From Acanthamoeba sp. SK_2022b (Eukaryota; Discosea; Longamoebia; Acanthamoebidae): 17,865 bases of DNA. This document shows positions 1 through 10,120 of the stretch, piece after piece. Each line of letters starts with the position of its first letter. Position 1 is the first letter of the stretch. The position numbers and the translations under genes were made by a program. The DNA lies in NCBI GenBank assembly GCA_027943245.1, contig JANDJZ010000853.1, forward strand, positions 1 to 17,865. The letters run 5' to 3'. The notes below the pieces were generated by a model. The model had not been told where the DNA came from. It ran no database searches and worked only from the letters and a program-made list of their open reading frames with translations.

Positions 1-1
1 C

Positions 2-400
2 GACAACTTCAAGTGCAAGATCCAGGTCAACAGAGTCAAAGAGGCGGTGATGTTTGCAAGAGTGTTGTACACACCAGGACTCACAAAGAACCTCATCTCC
101 ACAGCCATGGTGACGGCCAGAGGGAACGAGGTACAGATAAACCGCTCAGGAGGCAGCGTGTTCAATCATGAGGGCAGAAAAGTACTACAGGCGACACTGC
201 GAGGAGGCATGCTGGCGCTACCAATCAAGCCAATCCAACCAACACAACCTCAAGTGAATGTCGTCCGGGAGAACTACTCACTCGACCAGCTCCACCGCCG
301 CTACGGACATGTAGGCGAGACACGACTATGTGCCCTGATCAAGTCCCTTGGTCTAGCGCACGCTGGAGGCACACTTTCATTGTGCGATGTGTGCATTTGA
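2..400 (+). pseudogene. Copia polyprotein: end of protease and GAG pre-integrase domain
   Basis: The frame is open from the left window edge to a TGA at 398-400. The segment around 56-100 (VLYTPGLTKNLIS) is the typical copia stretch just after the aspartic protease, where a short peptide about active loci precedes the zinc-binding region. Positions 280-395 hold the pre-integrase pattern: LDQLHRRYGH gives the His pair and CDVC near 386-397 gives the Cys pair of the HHCC zinc finger. The TGA falls right after the second Cys, where family members often carry a basic residue, so this stop may be a mutated Arg codon. The same frame continues directly into the integrase. Confidence 0.88.
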
Positions 401-1201
401 GTGAAAGCTACATGGCCAGACATCCACAATGGACTGGCCCTGAGAGCGACCAGACCCCTTGAGCAGGTCCACATGGACGTGTGTGGACCACTACCAGTGG
501 ACATGCCATCAGGAAAGTGGTACTATGTATCATTCATTGATGACTACAGCCGGTATGCAACGATCTACCTCATCAGACACAGGAGTGAGGTCAGCGAGAC
601 AATCAGACACTTCCTCAAGTCAGCAGGCATTGAATGTCAATGCAGAGTGCTGCAGAGCGATCAGGGTGGTGAATACACGAGCGCCGTGGTCCAGCGCTAC
701 CTAGTCAAGAAAAGGATCACGCACAAGAAGACACCAGCACACACGCCCAAGCACAACGGAGTGGCAGAACACTTCAACTGCACACTACTAGAGATGGTCA
801 GGTGCATGCTTCAAGACATGGCCATGTCACCGAAGTACTGGGGAGAAGCCACACTCATGGCCTGTGTGATCAACAACTGGCTACTGACGATGGCCAACAA
901 CTTCAACACCCCACTCAGCTGATGGTCCAACAAGAGCGAACCACATGTAGACATTGGTCATCTACACAGGTTTGGCCAGCGTGTCAAAGTACTCACCAAC
1001 CCAGTGGGTAGAAGCAAGCTGGCAGACCGAACACGCCTCAGAATCTACCTCAGTCCAGCACAAGTGGACGCCTCACATCACTGAATCCTGATCGAAAATA
1101 AAGTGTTAGAAACGAGAGACATGATATTTAACGTTCCAGAAGGCCCCAGCAAGGAGCCGTTGCTAGGTCCATCAACATATGAGACCGGGACATGGACCTA
1201 G
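401..1201 (+). pseudogene. Copia integrase, DD35E core, with internal stops
   Basis: Same frame as the preceding segment. The catalytic triad is visible: Asp at 476-478 (HMDVCGPL), Asp at 659-661 (SDQGGEY) and Glu at 767-769 (NGVAEH), with 35 residues between the second and third, i.e. DD35E. Next comes the copia pattern around TP..W / HLHRFG at 905-975. TGA codons interrupt at 920-922 and 1082-1084. The frame ends in TAG at 1199-1201, while the downstream frame opens after a TGA at 1180-1182, so a one-base-type frameshift lies between about 1183 and 1201. Role when intact: nuclear insertion of the cDNA. Odd residues such as His at 770, Cys at 779, and Trp/Leu near 878-886 sit where copia integrases usually have Arg and Pro. 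Confidence 0.92.
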
Positions 1202-2208
1202 CACTTGCCGTACCACCGCCGTTGCCACCCACGACCAGGGTGGAAATTCATCACAATGAACCTGAACTGGTCACTCTTCATCAAGGACCCATCAAAGAAG
1301 AAGCCAGTGACCAGGAAAATGAGCCAGCCAGTGAGGCAGAAGAGACCAGCGACCCCAACCATGCAGAGGATATGACCCCATCAGATGAAGAGCTGGACGA
1401 TGGAGGACACAAGATGACCAGCAAGAAGAAACCTGCACCAATACCATGGTGTGACAGAATGTGTCCTACACCCAAGAAACCACTGGCACGCACAAGGATA
1501 GCACCCAAACTCTACTCTCAAGAGTTTCACGCCTGCATAGCCAGAGAGGACAGGCCATACCAGGATGAGAATAGTGTCAAGATCCCGACAATGTACGCCG
1601 AAGCCGTCAACTCATCACACGCTGAAGACTGGAAAGCTGCCATGTGCGATGAGTACAACGCGATAATGATGAATGGTATGTTTGAACTGGTACCACCACC
1701 CGCCAGGAGGAAGATCATTGACACCAAGTGGCTATTCAAGATCAAGCGTCACGTGGACGGCTTGATTGACCGGTTCAAGGCCTGTTGGATAGCAAGAGGC
1801 TTCACTCAAGTCTATGGGGTAGACTTCGATGAGATGTTTGCACTGGTGGTACGTCTTGAGCACCTATGGGTGCTCATCACGATAGCTGTACAGGTTGGCT
1901 ACGCAGTCCATCAGATGGATGTGACCATGGCGTTCCTCAACGCTATCCTTCCTGAAGAGAACTATGTGCGCCAACCTGAGGGTTTTGTGGACAAGGGGCG
2001 TCCAGACTACGTATGCCTACTACGTAAGAGTCTTTATGGACTCAAACAAGCACCCCTTGAGTGGAACTGGACGCTTGATGTGCACCTACGTATGAGAGGT
2101 TTCACGCCAACGCGTGCTGACCCGTGCATCTACATCAGGTATGAGGGCAAGCATGCAGTCTATGTAGCGGTCTACGTTGATGACTGCGTGATCTATGCGC
2201 CAGAGTGA
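1192..2208 (+). pseudogene. Copia reverse transcriptase (RVT_2)
   Basis: An acidic linker (about 1250-1410) leads into a clear RVT_2 domain: EDWKAAMCDEYNA at 1624-1662, TKWLFKIK, ARGFTQVYGVDFDEMFA, HQMDVTMAFLNA, QPEGF, SLYGLKQAP and the catalytic YVDD at 2173-2184. The frame is shifted relative to the integrase and ends at an in-frame TGA (2206-2208). After that stop the same frame continues with RT/RNase H sequence, so the stop is a lesion and not the true end. Substitutions from family consensus at 1783 (Cys), 1834 (Met), 1843 (Leu) and 1867 (Trp) each fit one CpG transition from Arg, Thr, Pro and Arg. Confidence 0.93.
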
Positions 2209-3138
2209 TTTGTGCCAGGTATCAAGAAGGTACTGCACGACGGGTTCAAGATGATTGACCTAGGCATCGCGACTTCAATCCTGTCACTTGAAGTGATACG
2301 CGACAATGAAGACGGGTTGATACTACTACGTCAAGCAGGCAAGATACAAGAGCTTCTACACGACTTTGGATTCGCAACCTTGAAGGCAATTGGCACGCCC
2401 ATGGAGCCTGGTCTCCAGCTTCCTACGCTTGAGAAGACCCCACTGGAGTTTGTTGACATGCCATACCGATTGGCTGTAGGATGGCTCAACTACATTGCCC
2501 TGGCCTCGCGACCAGACATTGCGTATGTGACATGTGTCCTCAGTAGGCATCTGAACGCCTATGGGGGGGAACACTGGGCCGCAGTGAAACATTTATTTAG
2601 GTACTTGCGTGGCACACAAGAACTGGCGATACGATACATGCCAGACGCGAGCGGCCTCACGACCAGAGGCTTCTCAGATGTGGACTGGGCCAGAGACAAG
2701 ACCACGCGCAAGTCAACATCCAGTATACTCTACATGATTGCAGGTGGCCCAGTCTACTGGAGAGCGAAGAATCAATCCTGCATAGCTACATTGACTGCTG
2801 AGGCCGAACTCAATGCACTGGCCAAAGCCATCAAGCATGCAATCTTCCTTGGCCACTTCTACAACGACTTAGGACTTGATTGAGCGAGTCAAATGCCGAT
2901 CTACTGTGACAATGAGAGTGCGCTGATGATTGCGACCTCACGACTGGGCGAGTACCACCAGTGATTGAAGCACTACGGCATCAAGTTGGCGCTGGTATGT
3001 GAGAACCTAGCCAATGAGACGATTAGCCTTCATCACATGCCCATGGCCATCATGCTGGCTGATATGCTCATGAAGGCCCTTGGTAGAGGATGTGTGAATG
3101 ACTTGTGTGTTGAGCTAAATCTTGTAAGGTGTTCCTGA
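2209..3138 (+). pseudogene. Copia RT thumb / RNase H and polyprotein C-terminus
   Basis: In frame with the reverse transcriptase. The segment after the RT (KMIDLG, GTPMEPG, RPDIAYV) joins a copia RNase H: FSDVDWARDK at 2671-2700, RKSTSS, then Gly-Gly-x-Val-Tyr-Trp and TAEAEL near 2795-2815, and YCDNESAL at 2902-2925. The distal HH/ADML.KAL motif at 3040-3080 marks the usual copia C-terminus, and the natural-looking stop is TGA at 3136-3138. Two lesions, TGA at 2881-2883 and 2962-2964, break the frame. Val at 2680 in SDVDWA (Ala is usual) and Met at 3070 in the ADML motif (Thr is usual) are again compatible with CpG decay. Confidence 0.92.
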
Positions 3139-3145
3139 TACTGTT

Positions 3146-3153
3146 AAGGGGCG
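3146..3153 (+). promoter_or_regulatory. Polypurine tract (plus-strand primer site)
   Basis: A short purine run, AAGGGG followed by CG, ends exactly where the LTR begins (TG at 3154). This is the expected place for the plus-strand priming site of reverse transcription. The tract is short and may itself have decayed. Confidence 0.5.
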
Positions 3154-3380
3154 TGTTGTGAGTTACCTAATAAGGTACTCTGATCAACAGTCACTCTGGA
3201 ACACCAAATGAGGTAGGACTTAATGCGCTCATAGCACATTAAGGCATGCCTTAAGTTTTAGGAGTTATGTTGTAGTACAACTGTCTACAACAATATATTC
3301 AGCAGTAATAAAACCAGAGAGAACCCCTGTTCTCTCTCACTTCACACTTTACTCTTCACCACACAGCATACTTCACAACA
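3154..3380 (+). repeat. 3' LTR of the copia element
   Basis: The 227-bp segment begins TGTTGTGA and ends TCACAACA, an exact 8-bp terminal inverted repeat with the canonical TG...CA ends. It starts directly after the polypurine tract and about 15 nt after the polyprotein stop. Inside are a perfect 16-bp palindrome (TTAAGGCATGCCTTAA, 3239-3254), AT-rich sequence near 3285-3305, AATAAA at 3307-3312 and a hairpin just after it. The 5' LTR lies outside the window, so LTR divergence and target-site duplication cannot be assessed. The termini resemble one unit of the satellite that starts at the next base. Confidence 0.85.
3307..3337 (+). terminator. LTR polyadenylation signal with hairpin
   Basis: AATAAA at 3307-3312 is followed by a perfect 9-bp stem (AGAGAGAAC at 3316-3324, GTTCTCTCT at 3329-3337) with a CCCT loop. 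Position in the 3' half of the LTR and the order signal-then-hairpin suggest the R/U5 boundary where element transcripts end. This is inferred from sequence only. Confidence 0.5.
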
Positions 3381-4645
3381 TTGTCATGGTGATGTGGTGT
3401 TGTGGTGAGGTGTTGTGGTGATGTGATGTTGTGGTGGTGTGGTGTTGTTGTGATGTTTTGGTGCTGCAGTGTTGTGGTGGTGCTGTAGTGTTGTGGTGTT
3501 GTGGTGTTGTGGTTGTGATGTTGTGGTGTTGTTGGATGTTGTGGTGATGTTATGTGGTTGTGATGTTGTAGTGGTGTTGTTGTGGTGATGTTGTTGTTGA
3601 TGTTGTGGTAGCGTTGTGGTGGTGTTGTGGTGTTGTAGTGATGTTGTGGTAGTGGTATGGTAGTGTGAAGATGTGATGGTGTTGTTGTGGTGTGGTGCTG
3701 CTGTGTGATGGTGTGATGTTGTGGTGGAGGTGTGGTGGTGTGGTGGTGTTGTGGTGGTGTGGTGATGTTGTGAGTTCGGAGTAAGAGTGAAAAGACAGAG
3801 AGAGTGGATACTCAAACGAAGGTTTTCAAAGTTGGGCATGTATGAGTTGTTGTGGCTAAACTTTGTTTGGCGTACCAGGAAAATAGTTATCCCTTGCACC
3901 AGCCACTGCGGTGCCAGTGATGGTGTGTTGTGGTGATGGTGTGGTATCATTGTGGGGATGGTATTGTGGGGGTTGTTTTGTGGTGGTGTTGTGGTGTGGA
4001 GATGGTGTGATGTTATTGTGGAGATGGTGTGGTGTTGTGGGTGTGGTGTGGCTGAGGTGTGGTGGTGTTGTTGTGGTGGTGTTGTGGTGGAGTTGTGGTG
4101 GTGTTGTGGTGATGTTATGGTGATGTGATGGTGATGTTGTTCTGGTGTGGTTATGAGGTGAAGTTGAGGTGATGTTATGGTGATGTTGTGGTGATGAGGT
4201 GATATTGTGGTGGTGATGTTGTTCTGGTGTGGTGTTGTGGTGGTGTTGTGGTGTTGTGGTGGTTGTGTTGGTGTGTTGTTGTTGTTGTGTTATGGTGGTG
4301 TAATGGTGATGTTGTGGTGAGGCGTGTGATGTTGTGGTAAGGTTTTGGGGTTGTGATGGTGGTGATGGTGTTGTGGTGAAGTTTTGGGGTTGTGATGGTG
4401 GTGATGGTGTTGTGATGGTGTTGTGATGGTATTGTGGTGTTGTGATGGTATTGTGGTGTTGTGATGGTATTGTGATGGGGTGATGATGGTGTGGTGATGG
4501 TGGTGTTGTGATGTTGTGGTGATGGTGTGGTGATGGTGGTGATGTGATGGTGGTGATGATGTTGTGATGGTGTTGTGATGGTGTGGTGATGGTGGTGTTG
4601 TGATGGTGTGATGATGGTGTTGTGATGGTGGTGATGGTGTTGTGC
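3381..4645. repeat. Satellite block 1, GT-rich polarity (with unique island 3775-3908)
   Basis: Degenerate tandem sequence made of GTGGTGTTGTGGTGATG-like units, directly abutting the LTR end. The units vary in length by steps of 3 and by insertions of TGT and GAT, so there is no fixed period. It is interrupted by about 134 bp of unique sequence at 3775-3908 that contains CAGGAAAATAG near 3877. Long open frames on both strands (His/Thr/Pro-rich or Val/Cys/Trp-rich) are by-products of the 3-nt-based repeat and are not taken as genes. Confidence 0.93.
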
Positions 4646-4660
4646 TCAAATTAATCATAT

Positions 4661-5685
4661 CACCATCACAACTTCACCACACCAACACCAGCATCACACC
4701 AACACCATAACATCCCCCCACAACACCCCTACAACATCACAACACCACACCACAACATCACCACAACAACAACACAACAACACCACCACAACACCACCGC
4801 AACAACACCACAACACCACCACAGCACCACCACAATATCACCACAACAACACCACAACAACACCACAACAACACCACCACAACATCACCACAACACTACC
4901 ACGCCACTATAACATCACCACAACACCACCACAACACCACCACGCCACTACAACATCACCACAACACCACAACAATACCACCATTGCAACATCACCACAA
5001 CATCACCACAAGGAACACATCACCACAGCAACACCACCACGACTACATCACCACACCAACACCCACGACAATATCACTACAACATCACTATGGTAACACC
5101 ACCACACCACCACTCCTTCACCACAAAACAACAACAGCACCAAAACACCATCACACCACCACAACCCGCCACCCAACACAACATTACCATAACACCACAC
5201 CACTGCAACATCACCTCAACACCACACTATCACCACACCATCACCACAACAACACCACCACACCAACACCTCACAACACAATAACACCACAACACCACCA
5301 TAACACCACACCACCACAACACCACCACTACAACACCACACCACCACAACACCACCACAACACCACCACAACACCACCACATCACCAAAACACCACCACT
5401 ACAACACCACAACACCATCATGACACCACCACAACAACACAACACCACAACACCATCATGACACCACCACAACAACACAACACCATCACCACACCACACC
5501 ACACCACACCACACCACACCACCACAATATCACAATACCACCACACCACTACACAGCATCACACCTCCACACCATCATGACAACACCACAATACAACTCC
5601 ACACCATCCCCACACCATCATCACACAACCACGCCATCACCACCACAACACTACCACAACAGCACCACAACACCACACCATCACC
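4661..5685. repeat. Satellite block 2, CA-rich polarity
   Basis: Same family on the opposite strand: CACCACAAC, CATCACCACAAC and ACACCACCACAAC units. The switch from GT- to CA-polarity happens through a short AT-rich spacer (about 4646-4660, CAAATTAATCATAT). A purer sub-array (ACCAC)n lies at about 5490-5520. No gene is supported here. Confidence 0.92.
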
Positions 5686-5726
5686 AAAAAACTGTGTGTT
5701 CAGGAAAAAGAGGCAGTGATGAGATT
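5686..5726. other. Unique island 2 at a CA-to-GT switch
   Basis: A 41-bp non-satellite stretch separates CA-rich from GT-rich polarity. It contains GTGTTCAGGAAAAAGAGG (5697-5714). The stretch 5697-5720 matches 8841-8864 at 21 of 24 positions by eye, so it belongs to the same island family as the foldback sequence near 8841-8980. Confidence 0.7.
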
Positions 5727-6405
5727 ATGGTGTGGGGATGGTGTTGTTGTGGTGGTGTTGTGGTGTCGTGGTATTGTGGTGACATTGATGGTGGTGGTGT
5801 TGTTATGGTGTTGTGGTGTTGTTGTATGATGTTGTGGTGATGTGGTGATGTTTTGTGATGATGTTGTGGTGTGATTGTGGTGTTGTTGTGGTGTTGTTGT
5901 GATGTTGTGGTGTGATGTTGTGGTGATGTTGTGGTGTTTTGATAGCGTTGTGGTGTTGTGGTGTTGGTGTTGTGGTGGGTGATGCTGTGTTGTGGTGATT
6001 TTGTGGTGACGTTGTGGTGTTTTGGTAGTAATGTTGTGGTGAAGTTGGTGGTGTAGGTGTTGTGGTGATATCATGGTGGTGTAGTTGTGATATAGGTGAT
6101 GTTGTAGTGGTGCTGTTCTGGTGATGTGGTGGTGCTGTAGTGGTTTTGTTGTGTGGGGTGGTGTTGTGTTGTGGTGGTGTTGTGTTGTGATATTGTGGTG
6201 GTGTTGTGGTAACTTTGTGGTGTGGTGGTGATGGTTTGGTGGTGGTGATGGTAGTGTTGTGGTGTGGTTGTGAAGTAGTGGTGATGTTGATATGGTTGTG
6301 TAGTCGTGGTGATGGTGTGGTGATGTTGTAGTGATGTTGTAATGTTGTGATGTTATGGTGGTGTTGTTGTGGTGATGATGGTGTGGTATGGTGATGATGT
6401 GGTAT
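5727..6405. repeat. Satellite block 3, GT-rich polarity
   Basis: GTTGTGGTG/GATGTTGTGGTG units, more diverged than other blocks, with scattered interruptions such as TTTTGATAGCG (5937) and GTGACGTTG (6006). It ends at a 12-bp palindrome, TGGTAATTACCA (6405-6416), where polarity flips to CA. No gene is supported. Confidence 0.92.
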
Positions 6406-6415
6406 GGTAATTACC

Positions 6416-8594
6416 ACAACAACATCACCAGAACACCACAACATTACCACAACACCACAACACCATCACAACACTACAACACAACCACACCAACGCCACA
6501 ACACCTCCCCCCAAAACACAACTGAAACACCACCACACCACTGAAACACAACTACCAACACCATGACAACTCCCCCCCCCCACCAACACCACTACAACAC
6601 CACCTCGCCAACACACAAACAACACCACCACAATACCACAACATCACCACAATATAACCACACCACAACACCACATCACCACCACACCATTACCACAACA
6701 ACACCACAACAACATCACCACCACACCACAACACCACCACACCATAACAACAACACCGCAACATTACCATACCAACACCCCAAACATCACCACCATACCC
6801 TCTCCACAACAACAGCCAACATCACCACACCACCATACCATCACTCCAACATCCCACCATCCCATAACCACAACACCACATACCAACATCACCACCATAC
6901 CACAACACCACCACAATCTCAGCACAATACTACATCACCACAACACCACCACAACCATGCAACCACACCACCACTCCAACACAACATCACCACAACACCA
7001 TCACAGCACCAACACCACACCACCACCACAACATCACGCACCACCACAACACCACACCACCACAACATCACACCACCACTACACCACAACATCCACACCA
7101 CACCACCATATCATCACAACCACGATCATTGCAATCACTATAACACAACACCACAACACCACATCACCACAATACCACATCACCACACCACAACCACACC
7201 ATGACAACTCTACCACATCACAACATCACCACAACCTCACCACCACATCACCCACACCACCACGACATCACCACACCATAACACCACAAACAACCGCACA
7301 CCACCACAAAAACCACCAGACAATCATTTCCACCATCATGACAACACCACACCATCACCACACAACCACAACACCACCACCACGCCCACCACAACCTCAC
7401 TACCACACACCGCCACCACACCATCACAACATCACCTCATCATCACAACAGCACCACAACATCCCAGCATCACACATCAAAACCTCACCACACCAACACC
7501 ACAGCACTAAACATCACCACAAAACAACTGCAACATCACAACCACAACACAAACACAATACAACACCACCACAACACCACTACTTCACCACACCACCACA
7601 ACAAAACCACAACACCCACACCACCACCACACCACCACCACCACACCACAACACCACACCATCACCAAACATCACCACCACTACAACATTATCATAACAA
7701 CACCACTACAACACCACCACAACACCACCATCACACCACCACAACATCACCACATCACCACAACACCGCAACACCACCACAATACCATCACAACATCATC
7801 ACAATATAACTACAACACCTTACCACACCATCACCAAATCCCCACACCATCACCACAACACCAACAACAACATCCCACACAACAACTACAACATCATCAC
7901 AACATCATCACAACACCAGCACAACACCACCACACTACCACACCATTACCACACCATCACCACAATACCACCATGATACCACCTCAATACAAGCACAACA
8001 CAACAACAAGACATCAACACCCTAACACCACAACACCAAAACACCATTAACAACACCACCTATTCACCATAACCAAAACCCCACAACACGACTACAATAT
8101 CACAGCATCCTAACAACATCATCCCCACATTACCACACTACATCCTCACATTACCACATCACCACTACAACATCACAACGCCATCATAGCAACACCACAC
8201 CATCACACCACACCAGCACCTCAACACCACAACACCACAACACACGCCAACTCCACTACAACCCCACAACATAACGCAACACCACCACAACATCAAGATT
8301 ACCACCATCACCACCACAGCAACACCACAATAACATCACACATCACACCACCCCATCACCACCCCAACACCACAACACCACCACAACACCACCACAACAC
8401 CACAACATCACTAACACAACCACAACACCACATCACCAGACCACCACAACACCACATCACCACGTCACATCACCACGTCACATCACCACAACATCACCAC
8501 AACATCACCACAACATCACCACAACACCACCACAACATCACCACACCACAACACCACCACAACAACATCACACCACCACAACACCATCACACCA
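6416..8594. repeat. Satellite block 4, CA-rich polarity (longest block)
   Basis: About 2.2 kb of CACCACAAC-type sequence with CATCAC, CAACAC and CACACC variants. A more regular stretch of CATCACCACAA units (11 nt) lies at about 8482-8525. The block ends in ACCAAATGGT (8591-8600), after which the polarity is GT. Encoded His/Thr/Pro-rich frames are repeat artefacts: the composition is uniform and they carry no domain. Confidence 0.93.
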
Positions 8595-8596
8595 AA

Positions 8597-8835
8597 TGGT
8601 GGTGGTGGTCAGGTGGTGGTGGTGATGGTGTGGTGTTGTGGTGGTGATGGGGTGGTGGTGGTGGTGGTGTGGTTGTTGTGGTGTTGTTGTGGTGTTCTAG
8701 TGTTGTGGTGTTGTGGTGGTGTTGGTAGTGTTGTGGTGCTGTTGATGTTGTGGTGATGTTGTGGTGCAGTTATGGTATTGTGGTGTTGTGGTGGTAATGT
8801 TGAGGTGAAATTGTGATGTTGTGGTTGTGTTGTAA
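8597..8835. repeat. Satellite block 5, GT-rich polarity (short)
   Basis: (GGT)n-rich start followed by GTGTTGTGGTG units, about 240 bp long. It ends at the unique foldback island that begins near 8836. Confidence 0.9.
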
Positions 8836-8840
8836 TCTCA

Positions 8841-8980
8841 GTGTTCAGGAAAATGAGACACTGACTCTTTTTCTGTAGACAGCACAGAAGGTGTCCTAAA
8901 TGTCTACTGCTGCAAGACTGCTTATTGACTGTTGAAAACTGACATCTTGAGAAGGGACAGTATCTCATTTTCCAAAACAC
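8841..8980. mobile_element. 140-bp foldback / MITE-like island inside the satellite
   Basis: Unique sequence bounded by a 23-bp imperfect inverted repeat: 8841-8863 (GTGTTCAGGAAAATGAGACA...) and the reverse complement of 8958-8980 (GTGTTTTGGAAAATGAGATA...), matching at 20 of 23 positions. The interior includes GACTCTTTTTCTGTAGACAGCAC (8863-8885), which recurs inverted at 9814-9836 with one mismatch. It has no coding capacity and no obvious target-site duplication. It could be a miniature transposable element, or a relic of the sequence from which the flanking blocks were duplicated. Confidence 0.5.
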
Positions 8981-9084
8981 TCGTTACAACAACAACAACA
9001 CCACAACATCAACTGACATTTTGAGAAGGGACAGTATCTCATTTTCCAAAACACTCGTTACAACAACAACAACACCACAACAAC
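8937..9084 (+). repeat. 74-bp tandem duplication
   Basis: Two copies, 8937-9010 and 9011-9084, each containing the right arm of the foldback island plus (ACA)n and the first satellite units. They differ by C/T at 8946 versus 9020 and slightly at the satellite end. Near identity means the duplication is recent compared with the surrounding array. Confidence 0.85.
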
Positions 9085-10119
9085 TCAACATCACCAACAC
9101 CACAACATCACAACACTACCACCTGCATCTAAGCACCACAACATCAGAACACCATCCGCACAACACCACTCCATCACCACACCACCACAACCCCACCACA
9201 TCACCACCATCACCACCACAACACCACCACCACCACAACACCACTGACCACCAACACCACAGCTCCACCACCACTGCACCACCACATACATCACCACCAC
9301 ATCAACACTACCTCATCACAGCTCCACCACAACATCACAACACCACGCAACACCACCACAACATCACCACAACATCACCACAACATCACCACAACATCAA
9401 ACACCACCACCACACCACCACAACATCACCACAACACCACCACCACAACGCTACAGCAGCACCACAACATCACCACAACATCACCACATCACAGCAACCA
9501 ATACCACATCATCACCACACCACCATACCATAACCACAACAACACCACCACCACACCACCACAACACCACAGCACCACTCTGAAACATCACCACAGCACC
9601 ACAACAGCACCACAACAGCCCAACACCACAACACCACCACACCATCTCACCACACTAACACCAGCAACATGACACCACAACATCACCACAACAACACACC
9701 ATTACCACAACAGCACCACAACACCACTACAACATCATCACCATATCACCCCAATATCACCACAACACCACCACACCAGAAAAACATCACCACAACATCA
9801 CCACACCAGACAGGTGCTGTCTGCAGAAAAAGAGTCACACAACAACACCATAACACCACCATCATAACACCACCACCACAATCACAACACCACAACATCA
9901 CCATCACCAGCACAACACCACCACAACTCCACCACAACACCACAACATCAACACACCAAGACCAAAACATCACCACACCAACACCACCACACCACCACCA
10001 CAACATCACCACAACACCACCACAACATCACCACAACACCACAACACTAACTCCACAACCACAACATCACAATACCACACCAACACCACCACCACCAACA
10101 CCACCGCAACAACACCACG
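9085..10119. repeat. Satellite block 6, CA-rich polarity
   Basis: CACCACAAC-type units, interrupted at 9807-9838 by CAGACAGGTGCTGTCTGCAG and neighbouring bases, an inverted relic of the island at 8863-8885. The block ends in the perfect palindrome AACACCACGTGGTGTT (10111-10126), centred on CACGTG, where polarity flips. Confidence 0.92.
9807..9838 (-). other. Inverted relic of the satellite island
   Basis: The reverse complement of 9814-9836 matches 8863-8885 at 22 of 23 positions (GACTCTTTTTCTG.AGACAG). It is embedded in CA-rich satellite without a polarity change. Confidence 0.75.
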
Positions 10120-10120
10120 T

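Larger units (their letters stand above)
1..3380 (+). mobile_element. Degenerate Ty1/copia LTR retrotransposon, 3' portion
   Basis: Open reading frames in the order protease end / pre-integrase, integrase, reverse transcriptase, RNase H, then an LTR, which is the Ty1/copia (Pseudoviridae-type) order. The left window edge cuts the element inside the protease region, so gag, the primer-binding site and the 5' LTR are not visible. The polyprotein is broken by TGA codons at 398, 920, 1082, 2206, 2881 and 2962, and by one frame change between about 1183 and 1201, where the upstream frame ends in TAG at 1199. The copy cannot make its proteins. Long stretches between breaks remain readable, so it is a fairly young dead copy. 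Many differences from conserved copia residues are C-to-T or G-to-A at possible former CpG sites (see findings). Confidence 0.95.

Noticed and set aside
2..3138. Recoding of TGA as an amino acid in this organism
   Set aside because: TGA occurs in frame only in the retroelement; the DHFR-TS and PPR genes use TGG for Trp and contain no internal TGA, and CpG decay explains the stops.
4661..10119. CRISPR-like or telomeric repeat array
   Set aside because: There is no constant repeat/spacer structure, the units are degenerate and no canonical telomere motif is present; the context is clearly eukaryotic with spliceosomal introns.
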